Part shown: piece by piece, positions 35,075 to 46,560 of the stretch
Position numbering within the stretch: position 1 is the first letter of the stretch
How the letters are laid out: every line of letters begins with the position of its first letter
DNA from: Hydra vulgaris
Taxonomy: Eukaryota; Cnidaria; Hydrozoa; Anthoathecata; Hydridae
Length of the DNA stretch: 64,000 nt
Assembly (NCBI RefSeq): GCF_038396675.1
Contig: NC_088922.1
Span: forward strand, 15,097,501-15,161,500
Reading direction: 5' to 3'
Program-made: the position numbers and the translations under genes
The notes under the pieces: model-generated
The model's database searches: none
What the model saw: the letters and a program-made list of their open reading frames with translations, nothing else
What the model was told of the DNA's origin: nothing

Positions 35075-35367
35075 TAATTATTACCCAATTGGTCCACAAA
35101 CCTATTTAGATATATAAATAATCATTATATATGAAATAATATTTATTTTTAACAAGAATATTTTAATTTTTAATAAAATAAAAGACATTTAATTGGCTTA
35201 GGTAGTAAAAAATATTTTTTTTCAATATCAACCTTTTTTAAAAATCAAATAACAAATTGTGTTTAGCTACAAAGAAAAAGAAGAAGGTGGAGCTGATTCC
35301 CTCAGCAAAGCCAAAACTTCACTGGGGTATTTTTTTAAACTCTTACCATTTTTTTTATGACACTTTC

Positions 35368-37284
35368 TTAATGATGTTTGACAGGATCACTAGATACAAG
35401 TAGCCTGTTAACTAGGTCACGATTTGTGTCAATTCTGGAAGTCTTTCTACTGAAATCTTCCCTAAACTTTTTAAAATCCTTGTTACAGGCCTCTTGGGCC
35501 TCCTCTGACATCAGTCCAATTGGCAAGTACTGTCTAGCAATGATGGCATGGCCATGAACTAAAATTTTGTGTACTGATTGTGCCATGTAATACCAGGAAT
35601 ACTTAGATATGTAAAGTTTAAGAGCAGTAATACAGAACTCTTTAAATTTGACAGTGTCAATTTCAAATCCAGATGATAAAGTGACTAGTATGATGTAAAA
35701 ATAAAATAAAAGAGTTTCATCTACTTTCAAAATTTTGGCAGTTGATTGATAGTTTGCAAAGGCTCGTCGGGCAGTGTTACCATCATTACTGGTACCTACA
35801 AATTGTATATATGTGATAGTTAACCTGATGATTTATATAAAAGTATTTATGTAATTTCACTTACCAGATCCTCCACTTTTTGGGAAATCCACAACTAGTC
35901 CCATTTGGTTCATAAATTCTGTCTGTATACGTTTCTTCACTTGCATAACATTTTCTTTATCTTCTATAGCTCTAGACTGCCACTTTTGAGTTTCTAGTTT
36001 ATATCCAATATGCAATACTATCTCAAAAAACCTAATCCAGGCATGCAGGCTAGAAAGACCATATTTCAATTCTAAATTATTAGAATTGTCCAATTTCAGC
36101 ACCATTTCTAAGTTATTCATGTTTTTTGGAGACACACCACACACAGAGCAACATTGAGTTGAGTTAGTCACATGAGACAGAATAGTTTGAATTTTGCCAT
36201 CAATCATGGTCAGTTCAATAATACTTTTGACAACCAGTTCCTTTCCATTAAAAGTAAAATTAAAAACACCACATTTTTTGATTTCAGATGCTTTGCTTTC
36301 ATTTTGAAAAGAAAATCTTATTGGACGACAATATGCAGTAGATGATGGCTTTTCATTTCGCCATAATAGTACTTTTTTGTTATTACAGAACCCACTGAGT
36401 TCTAGTGGTGCTAAGCAGGTAATGAACAGAGATTCTTCTTTTTTTAAGTTACGATCTCCAGCTTCCTCACTACTAATTTGCTTGTACATGCTTTGCCCAG
36501 TAGCCCCATCAAACCCAGCCTTGCAACGCAAAGTCAACCGGGTCAAACCATCTAGCATTGTGCTGATCACAGGAGCTTGCACCTCACAAAGTCTTTTTAC
36601 TGTATGTTTTAATAATTCTTGTAGTGGTACATGTGCTGAATAATCATCAACAAAGATGTTCTCTGGATAGCACTTAGCTTTGGACAATCTTATGTTGTTG
36701 TATGAAGGATATATATGGCAGTCACGTTCTTCAGCTCCATTTCTCATAAGTTGGTAGGTTGATTTTGACATGCCACCATCTATAATTAATGCCAGACCTT
36801 CATCAGGTGTATACTTTTTAAATTGACTAGAAGGTTCTGATATCTCAGCAACTTGCTTGGCAGCCTCATAATTATACTCATTTCTTAATTTAAGCCTTGC
36901 TGAGTGGAGCAACTCATCACTAGAAAAATTATTTATAATATCATTAAGTCTTCTCCTTTTGGTTTTGTCAGAAGCAACTTTAAAGGAACAACTTGGTCTT
37001 CCACCAATCTTATGTAATTGACTAGAATTATCAGGCTTAGATATATTATTACTGTATGTAGATTTAAAGTCCTGAGTCAACCAATTTTTATTTTTACTCT
37101 CAAACTTTATGTTTCCTCGGTTTGCATCCTTCCATTTCTTTTGATAAACTTTTAAAAATGCAGCACACCCAGTAGAACCCAAATTCATAGAGACTAAAAT
37201 AGCTTCTACAGACAAAGAAAATGATTTATCACTCGGATTTAGTTGGTCATGCCGTATACGGTTATGGACATCACTTATCTTCAT
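35368..37284 (-). CDS. RAG1-core-like recombinase (615 aa, one 69-bp intron)
   Basis: Exon 1 37284-35865 and exon 2 35795-35368; intron 35864-35796 has GTAAGT...TTTGTAG and joins GGA TCT G|GT ACC in frame. Features: GGRPSCSFKV...TKRRRL (residues 94-112) resembles the RAG1 nonamer-binding GRPR segment. Residues 160-235 (DEGLALIIDGGMSKSTYQ, HIYPSYNNI) match the RAG1 dimerisation/pre-RNaseH pattern. D259 lies in AGFDGATGQSMYKQ, D362 in LTMIDGK. Zinc C379xxC382 (CSVC) lies 17 residues after D362 (19 in RAG1). H549KILVH554 equals RAG1 HKTLAH. E575 lies in SEEAQEACNK (RAG1 SEGNESGNK). Length is close to the RAG1 core (about 625 aa). There is no RING or N-terminal region. A possible acceptor TTTTTTTGTAG just before ATG 37284 leaves room for an untranslated first exon. 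The frame is undamaged. Confidence 0.85.
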
Positions 37285-37299
37285 ATCAACTACAAAAAA

Positions 37300-37970
37300 A
37301 TTATTTTAAAATTATTAGTGCAACCACTATAAACTAATATAACATGAATATGGCCATTATTTTTATTTCAGATATATTTAATTAGGCCAGTACAATAAGC
37401 ACAACACCTAATAATGACAACAAACCAAAAAATAGGTTTGTCGCGAATAGCATTTTACAACAATATATATTTTTTAAATGTTTACCAAACCTAAAGGGGC
37501 AGCTATGAGCAGAATAAAACAGCACCAACAGGCTGTACATATATTGTATTAACTTATTCTAACATTAATATGCTGTTCCAGCAGGTTCTAAACTATATGA
37601 GCCACTTTTAACATAATATTTTTATACTATAAACAAGAATTTTACCTTTATATTTCAAAATAAAACTGTGACTTTAATACAAGACCTTGGAATTTGTTAT
37701 GGTGTTTTTTGAAAAGCTATCAAATTAAATTTTAATAATATGTCAATTAATTTCGCATATGTTAAATAATTTAAAAGTTATTTGTTGTTATAGTTATGTT
37801 GTTATGGTATATTAAAAAAAAAAAAAATTAATTTATCATTATATTCAATTGTAAATAATAATTGTACATTTATGATGTACAATTAAACTACAAATAATGT
37901 TTTAAACCATACATTATGCTCTTATAAATATAATGTACTAAGTAGTTGGAAGTATTTCGAAATTTTTTTT
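37300..37970. other. Non-coding 5' part of the RAG1-like element
   Basis: About 690 bp between the gene start and the 12-RSS-like end, AT-rich, no open frame of note. Likely holds the promoter and perhaps an untranslated exon. Confidence 0.5.
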
Positions 37971-37974
37971 TTGA

Positions 37975-38002
37975 GGTTTTGTCTACCACCTGGCCCACTG
38001 TG
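37975..38002. other. 12-RSS-like transposon end
   Basis: Read inward on the minus strand: CACAGTG (38,002-37,996), a 12-bp spacer GGCCAGGTGGTA, then GACAAAACC (37,983-37,975). Heptamer and nonamer are identical to those of the 23-bp end. Confidence 0.88.
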
Positions 38003-38007
38003 CAATG
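38003..38007. repeat. Target-site duplication CAATG (right)
   Basis: Directly follows CACTGTG; partner of 35,031-35,035. Confidence 0.9.
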
Positions 38008-38766
38008 TGAAGATAAACATTTTAACTACGACACGCAAAATGAAAATAAAAATTCTGAAGTCACCGCAAATTCTACGAAAGATAGCTTTTAGCAATCTTG
38101 CGGCAAACCAACAATCAAATCTATTGTTTCAAATTCGATTAATTGTGATTCCTTATATCCAAATAATATTGAAACTAAAAATAGACAAAAACAACATTTT
38201 TCAAAAACATTTGCCAACGTTGTGGCTCAAACGCAATCAACCGCAAGAACTTCAGAGAAAATTTCTGACGTAATAAATGACAAAAAACTGAAAATGAGTA
38301 TTGAACGGAATAAAGATGACAACTTTATTTTAATTGGTAAGAATAATAAACCCGTGCGGCCTGTTGCACGCCACCAAAATTTATCTTTTGAAAAAAAGTA
38401 CCGCAAGGTCGAGCCTATCTTTGGAACTAAAATTACTGATCATAAAAGCATTGCAGGCGAAAAAATTGTACGTAAATTTGATGTCTTTGTGGGAGGCATA
38501 TGCAATCAAGTTACTGAAGAAGATCTTAAAAATTATATGATAAGTGAAATAGACATTACGCCATTGTTAGTTGCCGTAAACAAAATAAACGAGTATAATA
38601 GATCGTTTCGAGTTACAATAAACAGTTTGGAAAAAATAAAGATATTCAACCCAGAGGTATGGCACAATAATATAATTGTAAAACCTTTTAGGACAAAACG
38701 CTTTTTCAAAAACAGTGAACAAAATCTGGTATCCAATGGGAGCCAGGATAAAAATTTTAATTGAAA

Positions 38767-41748
38767 ATGGATCCAAGCAGCATAAGAGGAAAAAACAAGG
38801 CTTCAACAACTTTCGATATATGTACTTTTAACTGTCAGGGACTTAAGTCAAACATTGAATTTACAAAGTCACTTATACAATCTTATGATATAACGTTTTT
38901 ATGTGAACATTGGATATCTAAACTTGAATACTCCATAATAAGAGATTTATTTAATAAAACACACTCCATTTATTTCCATCAGTCTAATAAACATGTAAAA
39001 GGTCGACCATTTGGCGGAAATGCGTTCTTTATACGAAGAAATCAATTCCAAAATATTAGAGTACTTTACGAGGATGACCATATTTTAGCAATAAATTTCG
39101 AAAAAAATGAACTTAATATTATAGTTATTGGAATATACCTCTCCTCATCGCGGAACAGCCTCTCATCATTGGAAGAATACAAAAGTCAACTAGATATCGT
39201 CAAAGGTTTAATTAATAGTTACGAAGGTAACGGTAATATAATTATAGCCGGTGATTTCCAATCTTTTCCACACCAAATATATAACTTATTTGAAAGATCG
39301 AATTCCAAAAGAAACAGTTATTCTGTCCACTTATCTGAATTTTTAAAAACAAATCAATTAGAACTAGTAGATGTAACTAAAGGTTCTGGCCCTAATTATA
39401 CATATCGGCACCAGACGCTACCGAATTCATCATATATTGATCACGTCGCCATACCAAAATATACAAATTTCCTAAGCCTAAAATGCATTGTTCATCCTGA
39501 GTGCTCAAATAAATTAGGCGATCATTTACCACTTTCAATATCAGTTGAAGTTGAAGGTAAGCACACTAAATACAATACCACAATAGAAGAAGATACTAAT
39601 ATTCCTAGCTACGCTTGGAACGATTCTAACTTTATAAATTGATATAATGATCATTTAACCAATTGCTTTAACTATCTTAATTTTACTGATAATTATGAAT
39701 ACGACCTTATTCAAATCTATAAAATAATTGCTGGCAGCGCTCAAATAGCTTTTAAGGAAACTAAAAAAAGTAAAAAGCAATGTTTGTATTCAAAATCTTG
39801 GTGGACACCTGAATTAAGTCGTTCTAAAACTATTCTTTCAATTCATTTCAACAAATGGAGGGATTCTGGTTTTTTAAAAGATTTAAACTCCGTAACTTTC
39901 AATCGTTACTTAATGGCTCGTAAAAGCTTTCGCAAAGCCGTCAAGTTGGCTCAAAATAATAAAATTTGCGCATAGTATACTAAAATTGAAAAGTTAAAAA
40001 ATATTATACCAAAAAACTTTTGGAATGCTTTTAGATGTTTAAACAAAGACATAAATTCTAGATTATTTACCATAAATAATAAAAAAGACAAAGAATCCAT
40101 TACTTCAGAATTTGCAAACCACTTCGAAAAAGTACTGAATACTTCAAAAATAACACATCGTAATGGAAATCATCGGAGAATTCCCCCGTGTACAAAACAT
40201 GATGATGTTATAATAACTGAAGAAAATATAATTAGGGCTATTTCGAACCTAAAATTTAAAAAATCTCCTGACTCTTTCGGTATCTCAGCAGAACATTTGA
40301 AATACGCAAATTGTGATACTTTAACAAAATGGCTCATCAAATTTTTTAATTATTCATTAATTATGGATGGACACCATTATCAATGTCGACGTCTATTATT
40401 GTACCCCTTGTTAAATCGTATAAAAAATCTTTAGATAGCCCGAACAATTATCGCGGTATTAGCATTATACCAATTTTTACAAAGGTTCTAGAATACCTAA
40501 TCCTTTTAAATGCCCGGATATTAGAGATACTCACCCCCTACAATTTGGATTCAATGCTAACTGTTCAACGCTACATGCTGAATTTCTAATTAGCGAAACA
40601 ATTAAACATTACAATAGCAACAATTCACCTGTATACCTATGCTCTTTAGATGTAGAAAAAGCTTTTGATAGCTGCAACTGGAATATCCTATTTGATAAAT
40701 TATATTTCGATAAAAAATTACCACTCTGTATAGTTAACACTATCTCTTCGTTATATAACAATAGTAGTGCAACAGTGTCATATCAAGGTTGTAAATCAAA
40801 CTCCTTTCTTCTAAAGCAAGGAGTAAGACAAGGATCGATTCTTTCACCTCACCTATATAATATTTACACTGAAAGTCTTCTTGAAACTATTACAAATCAA
40901 GGTATTGTTGGCACATCGATATATGTTAACTTCACTGGTGTGGTGGCATATGCGGATGATATCATAGTTTTAAGCTCTACCCTCTCTGGTCTCAAAAAGC
41001 TGATAAAAACATGCAATATTTACTGTAATTTAAATTGTATTAAAATAAATGCCGAAAAAACTGAATTCTTGATTTCAGGTACAGCACAAATACAAACCAA
41101 TACGATAACAATATCTAGTAATAAAATAAATCTTCAGAATAAACTTAGACATCAGGGATTCACATGGGATACTAAACATTCAACTTTTGCTTCACTCAAT
41201 AATACAAATGTTGATGAAAAAATTTCAAACTTTAGAGCTGTTGTTCAAACTCTTATTCAATCTGGAATCCGGTTTGCCCACCCAAGTTCTATTTCTTATA
41301 TATATAAATTATTGGCAGTCCCTACCTTAACTTATGGTATGGAGATATGTGAAAATAATTCTGATTTGATGAAAAAGCTAGATGTAATTGGAAGGAGTGC
41401 ACTAAAATCGCTTCTAAATGTTTCAAAACACAGTAAGAACTATACAAATTCGCTATTTAAAATCCAGGAAATTCCAAAAAGTATTCAACAAATAAATTAA
41501 ACTTGTTTCTTCGTCTTCTTAATAATAAAACAACTTCAGACATTATCTTTTCACAACTGAAACACCCCTTATTTAAACATTCGTTTGTTGGCGATATTCA
41601 GGACCTATGCCGTTTTCGGATGCTAAATTTTCAAAACTTAATTCAAAATAAAAAGAAGATAAAAATAGTACTTTCTAAAAGTGAAATTCCCTCCGAAGTT
41701 GAAGCAAACGAAGTAGCAAACCACCCTCCTCCCCCATGTGATATTTGA
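38767..41748 (+). pseudogene. LINE-2 ORF2 (APE endonuclease + reverse transcriptase)
   Basis: ORF1 stop and ORF2 start are 2 bp apart. The APE endonuclease is intact over residues 1-285: FDICTFNCQGLKSN, FLCEHWISK, GNIIIAGDFQS (GDFN-like), SSYIDHVAIPK, and GDHLPLSI. TGA at 39,640-39,642 (Trp expected) and TAG at 39,973-39,975 follow, then frameshifts near 40,380 and 40,560-40,780. RT blocks: PNNYRGISIIP, CSLDVEKAFDSCNW, KQGVRQGSILSPHLYNIY, VVAYADDIIVLSS (YADD catalytic pair), then a connection domain to about 41,700. The RT style is unlike LINE-1; clade not assigned. Confidence 0.85.
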
Positions 41749-41811
41749 TGACACTTTCCAACACCCCTTCCCCCCCTTAGACTGTCACGTATTATTTGAA
41801 CAGCCCCTAAT

Positions 41812-44760
41812 ACTGATACGGATTGTTTCGACAAATTTAGTCTTGAAAGTAAATACTACACGTTTTGGGAATCTACACAATATTTAAAAAAAAATAAAAA
41901 AGCATTTTCAATATTAAACATTAACATCCGAAGTCTAAATAAAAATTTTGAAAACTTAAAACTTTTCTTGGATGAAATAAAACACAAGTTTAGCATTATT
42001 TGTATAACAGAAACGTGGTGCAAATACGATGAACAAAATTTTCATTTTGAATTGATTAATTACACGTCAATTCATCAACCGCGAAAAAAACATTTGTGGC
42101 GGAGGCGTAAGTATTTTTGTTCGCAATTCAATTAACTTTTGTCCCACGTTATGACCTATGTGTTAATGAATGTGAGTCATTATGCATTGAAATTGTTAAT
42201 AAAACCACAAAAAACATAATAATTAATACTACTTATAGGAAACCAGCTGGCAATTTAAAAGTGTTTAAAACTCTTTTAAATACATTTTTAACTAAAGTCA
42301 ATAAAGAACGAAAGCATGTATACATAGTCGGAGACATCAATTTGGACTCGATGAGACATGCTTCAAATAACATTAAATATTTTATAGATACTCTTCTTCA
42401 ACATAATTCCAACGATAAATAAGCCACCAGAATTACTAAAAACTCTTCTACACTACTAGTCAATATAATCACCAACAATTTTTATAAAAACCCTATTTAT
42501 ACTGGTATAATTAAGACAGACTTATCAGATCATTTTGCTACATTTCTAATTACTAAAAATATTACAATTAACAATAAGCCTTCAAAAAATATTATATACA
42601 AGAGGCAGATCAATGAAAACTCCATACAACAATTCCAAGACTTTTTAAAATATAAAATTGATTGGGACCTTATACTAAAATCAAGTGAGGCAAACAATGC
42701 CTACGAACTATTTCTTCATCATTTTTGTAATCAGTATGAAAGTGCGTTTCCTGAGAAAAAAATTGTTATAAATACCAAGTTGCTTTTATGTCCTTGGATG
42801 TCTAAGGGCCTACTAAAATCCTTGAAGGAAAAAAAAAGTTGTATGAAAAGTTCTTAAAACATAAAACATATAAAAATGAAACTTTACAAACAAAAAACTT
42901 TATTACTTAAAGTTGTTAGAAAAAACTAACGGAAACACTAAAAAGATGTGGACGGTAATTAAAGAAATTATTGGCAATTCAAAAAATTATGAAAAAAATA
43001 ATCTGCCCAAAAAAATTTTAGTAGATGGTAAATTTATATACGATAAAGCAATAATTGCTGAAAATTTGAACAGCTTCTTTCTTAAAATTGGGCCTAACTT
43101 AGCTGAAAAAATTTCGTCAAGTTCTTCTTCATATGATTTATATTTAAAAACCTATGATAAAGTAATGGATGAATCTAAACTAGATATTTATGAGTTGTGA
43201 TCTGCTCTAGATAGCCTTAAAAACAACACTAGTGTAGGTTTTGATCAAATTAGCGTGCATGTTGTAAAATCAGTTTTTAATATTATAGAATCCTCTCTAT
43301 ATCACATTTTTGATCTTTCTATTGAATCAGGTACTGTTCCAGAAAAACTAAAACTTACACGAGTCTTGCCTATTTTTAAATCTGGTGATGACACAAATAC
43401 TTCAAATTATAGACCAATATTGGTTCTACCATGCTTTTCTCGATTGCATAATGTATAATATATAGGCTTTACAGCTATGTATAATAATAGGCTTAACAGC
43501 TACTTAACGGTAAACAACATGTTGTTCAACAAGCAATTTGATTTTTAAAAAAATCACTCAACCGATCACGCTTTGATCGAGCTAGTAACCCATGTAACAA
43601 ATGCCTTCAATGATGATTATTTGACATTAGGAGTTTTTATTGATCTGTCTAAAGCCTTTGACACCGTCAATCATGTCATTCTTCTTAAAAAACTTGAACA
43701 TTATGGAATAGAAAAAAAAACTTACTTTGGTTTAAAGAATATTTATCAAGCAGAAAACAGTTTATACAATATGAAACAGCTAAAACGTCCGAAAATATAT
43801 TGACATGCGGAGTTCCTCAAGGCTCGATTTTAAGACCGCTACTATTTTCACTTTATATAAATGATTTATCTTTTACATCAAACTTTTTAAACTTTATTGG
43901 CGGATGACTCCAACCTGTTTTATTCACATAGGGATATTAAAACGCTTTTTACAGAGGTTAATGAAGAGTTAAACAAAGTAAACGAATGGTTTACATGTAA
44001 GAAAACTATCGCTTAACGTAATAAAAACTAAGTATATGCTATTCCATAAACAAAATAAAACAGATAATCTTCCCTTAAAACTACCTGATCTGAAAATAAA
44101 TAAAATAAATATTACTAGACAAACATTTGTAAATTTCTTAGGTGTTATTTTAGATGAAAATTTATCTATAAAGACTCATATAAGCTCTCTGGAAAGAAAA
44201 CTTTCAAGAAATATTGCAAATAATGTATAAAACCATTCTTAAACATTAGGTCATTAAAAAATTTATATTTTTCTTTAATACATAGTTATTTAATTTACAA
44301 AAATACTGTATGGGCAAGCACAAATTACACAAAGTTGAAAAAAATTTATTCAAAACAAAAACATGCTTGCCGAATTGTATTTCGAGCAACAAGAAATGTG
44401 CCTTGCGAGCCACTTATAAGTAAGCTTGGATCATTGAACGTGTACAAAATTAATATATATTTAGTCCTACAATTCATGTATAAAATAAAGCACGAACTAT
44501 CTCCAACAATATTTAATCAATATTTTAGTAAAATAAGCCATAAATACCCCACAAGATTTTCCGGAAACAATTTTGTAACTTCAAAATTTAATCTAAAGTT
44601 ATTTTCTTATTCTATTCAGAATGGGGGACCTTTTTTATGGAAAAGTTTTAAACAGTTTGTTCATAATAAAAAACAAACACTTCCGCAATTCAAAGCTAAT
44701 TTAAAATATCAGTTAGTAAATATGGATTTTAATATTCTAAATATTGTCAGTCTTTTTTAG
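41812..44760 (+). pseudogene. LINE-1 ORF2 continuation (APE endonuclease + reverse transcriptase)
   Basis: Resumes TDTDCFDKFSLESKYY, then endonuclease blocks FSILNINIRSLNKNFENLKL, IICITETW, VYIVGDINLDSM, LSDHFATF; after a linker, RT blocks VGFDQISVHVVK, KLTRVLPIFKSGDD with NYRPI, VFIDLSKAFDTVNHVILLKK, LTCGVPQGSIL, and ADDSNLFYSH (Y/FADD position reads ADDS). Ends FNILNIVSLF, TAG 44,758-44,760. Frameshifts near 42,085, 42,835, 43,710, 43,895 and a stop near 43,200. FIDLSKAFDTVNH is typical of CR1/jockey-group elements. Confidence 0.85.
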
Positions 44761-45395
44761 AAGTTATCAAAATAAATTTATAATGATAAATTAACTAAAA
44801 CAACTTTAACATGTTAACTACCAAAAAACTAAAAATAATAAGAAGATCAACTATTATTATTAAGAATATCAATGTCTTTATCACACTTCTTTAAAAATGT
44901 TTACTTTTGAATATTTAGTCTTGAAGTTTAAAAAGTTTTATTTGTTTTTTCATTTAATCTAAACATGCAGTATCTTTTTGTAAATTATCTTATATTTATT
45001 TTACTTTTGACAATTTTATATATTTTATGTTGTTGTGGATGGAATTTTATTCATTTTATCATAAAAACGACAATACGAGGCAACGTGTATATATATGTAT
45101 GTGTGTATGTGTCATGTGCGTATGTGTGTATGTATACACACATATAGATTTATAGATTTTATATCTTTCTTAACTAGGTTTACTTTTAATTTTTTAGCAC
45201 TTTTTTGTTTCTTAACTTCTTATACTTGACGTTTGTAAAGATTTTTTAATATTTTACGGACTTGTAAAATGCGATTGTAATAGGGCTCGGTGATAAGGCT
45301 AATTGATGCCTTCTTCTTGCTCCAGCCATTTCCTTTTGTTATATTTGTACATTGTATATATTCTTAACGGCGAAATAAATGAAAAAAAATGAAAT
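44761..45395 (+). other. LINE-1 3' untranslated part
   Basis: AT-rich; ends TTCTTAACGGCGAAATAAATG followed by A-rich GAAATGAAAAAAAA, the usual kind of 3' tail. No gene. Confidence 0.6.
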
Positions 45396-45402
45396 GAAAA
45401 AA

Positions 45403-45641
<239 letters not shown>

Positions 45642-46150
45642 AAATATCTTAGAGGAAATTTTTTTTTTATATAGGATACGCAAATCTGATACAAAATACA
45701 AAAATATTTCAACATCCCGAAGCCCCAACCCCATTCAAAATTCCCTATCAAAAATTCCTGGATCCGTCACTGGATTTTGAAACTGAGTTATTGGACTAGT
45801 TGTAGAGACTGGTGTATTATTGCAAGTTAAAGTATCACTCTGAAGGAGTTTTTGTATAATTGCTTAGTTTTTTGAGGATAGCTAATTTTTCATCCATTTT
45901 TATGTATAAAAACAATGTTTTTAAAAAAGTTTCAAATAAAAACAGCGCTTTGAGAAAAAATATTTCTAAAAATATTTATTGATTTTAGCGAATTATTCAA
46001 AAGAAAAAATGTTTTTATTTTACTTTTATACATATCTAATTAAATAATAATATTTTATATTTGTGTGATAAAGTTTAATAAAATAAATAAATTTATAACT
46101 TAAAACGACATAAAGTAACGATTTTATTTTATTTTCTCCTAACATAAACA
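45642..46150. other. Intergenic, no gene seen
   Basis: AT-rich, no recognised element. Confidence 0.6.
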
Positions 46151-46154
46151 GTTA

Positions 46155-46560
46155 AACTCACTAACCCTAAACAAAAAATTAATTGTAAGTTGCTGCTATT
46201 GACCACCCCCTCTGGTCAAATTGAAAACTTCGATATATTTTTAATGATATTTTAAGTTAAAGCATTAGTGAAAAGAAATTATACTACTTAACAGGTGATA
46301 TTAATTTGGAGTGTTTTCAATACCATCCTAATTATAGAATTAAAATATTTTTTAATGACGTATTTGAACATGGCGCATTTTCTTTAACCAACATGAATAA
46401 CTGCAACATCAGCTACCTCATTAGACAGTATAACAACAACCGATACTTTTAATAAATCGCTCAAAAAAAGTATAATTCGAAGTGATATCTCTGACAACTT
46501 TGGTATTTTTTTCTAAATTAAAATATCTCAAAAGAAGTAACGCTTAAAAAACGTTTTTTT
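46155..46560 (+). pseudogene. LINE endonuclease remnant
   Basis: Frames give VSCCYRPPPGQIENFDIFLN-like text, then YTT-stop-QVILIW (from YLTGDINL), SATSLDSITTTDTFNKSLKK and SIIRSDISDNFGIF. This order is the C-terminal half of a LINE APE domain. It is shifted and truncated, and not part of LINE-1 or LINE-2. Confidence 0.65.

Larger units (their letters stand above)
35036..38002 (-). mobile_element. RAG1-like (Transib/RAG-related) transposon with 12/23 RSS-like ends
   Basis: The 2,967-bp element is defined by CACAGTG at both termini, the first 15 bp of each end being identical (CACAGTGGGCCAGGT), and a perfect 5-bp duplication CAATG. The single gene (35,368-37,284, minus) encodes a RAG1-core-like recombinase with intact acidic triad and zinc ligands. 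No RAG2-like (kelch/PHD) sequence lies in it. It interrupts ORF1 of LINE-2 and is itself not interrupted. Of the elements in this window it is the only autonomous-looking, undamaged one. RAG1/Transib kinship rests on motifs seen here compared with remembered RAG1 core features. Confidence 0.88.
34452..38764 (+). pseudogene. LINE-2 ORF1, interrupted by the RAG1-like transposon
   Basis: MAPRLVGEIFSNLVCDSNTF...; in-frame stops near 34,785 and 34,965; the host frame reaches ...DYYAQC at 35,035. After the insertion (and one CAATG) it continues EDKHFNYDTQNE..., with one TAG near 38,089, through FANVVAQTQSTART and an RRM-like end KFDVFVGGICNQVTEEDLKN...FRVTINSLEKI to TGA at 38,762-38,764. The exact frame rejoin proves the position of the insertion. 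Confidence 0.75.
34255..41715 (+). mobile_element. LINE-2: second non-LTR retrotransposon, split by the RAG1-like element
   Basis: Leader from about 34,255 (GTTGCGGACGTGTTC). ORF1 starts at 34,452 and is interrupted at 35,035; ORF2 is 38,767-41,748. An APE endonuclease and a reverse transcriptase are readable. The 3' end fades into the right subterminal part of the TIR element near 41,715. Several nonsense codons and frameshifts. It is nested inside the TIR element and hosts the RAG1-like element. Confidence 0.8.
30599..41807 (-). mobile_element. 11.2-kb TIR DNA transposon, itself hit by LINE-2
   Basis: The ends are inverted repeats: GGGGCTGTTCAAATAATACG at 30,599 and its reverse complement ending at 41,807, followed by G/C-run-rich subterminal DNA (CCCCCCTCCCCCATGTG on both sides, in the same orientation). 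The target duplication is TAAT (30,595-30,598 and 41,808-41,811). It carries a minus-strand DDE gene (31,068-33,321) and an internal inverted repeat (30,752-31,020). Without LINE-2 the element would be near 3.7 kb. The superfamily is not assigned. Confidence 0.85.
29545..45395 (+). mobile_element. LINE-1: CR1/jockey-like non-LTR retrotransposon split by an 11.2-kb insertion
   Basis: ORF1 (29672-30486, one frameshift), then ORF2 from ATG 30545. ORF2 is interrupted after 18 codons at 30,598 and resumes at 41,808-41,812 in exactly the same frame once the insertion and one TAAT are removed. The 5' leader has a 35-bp direct repeat (29,553-29,622, GCGGCGTAAGAAAATGGAGT). The 3' end is taken as the A-rich GAAATAAATGAAAAAAAATG at about 45,370-45,395. 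Frameshifts and stops show it is dead. Clade by motif style only. Confidence 0.85.

Noticed and set aside
35368..37284. Domesticated host RAG1 gene
   Set aside because: It is bounded by terminal signals and a 5-bp duplication inside a LINE ORF, so it is a mobile copy.
35036..38002. RAG2-like partner inside the element
   Set aside because: No kelch-repeat or PHD-type frame is readable on either strand between the ends.
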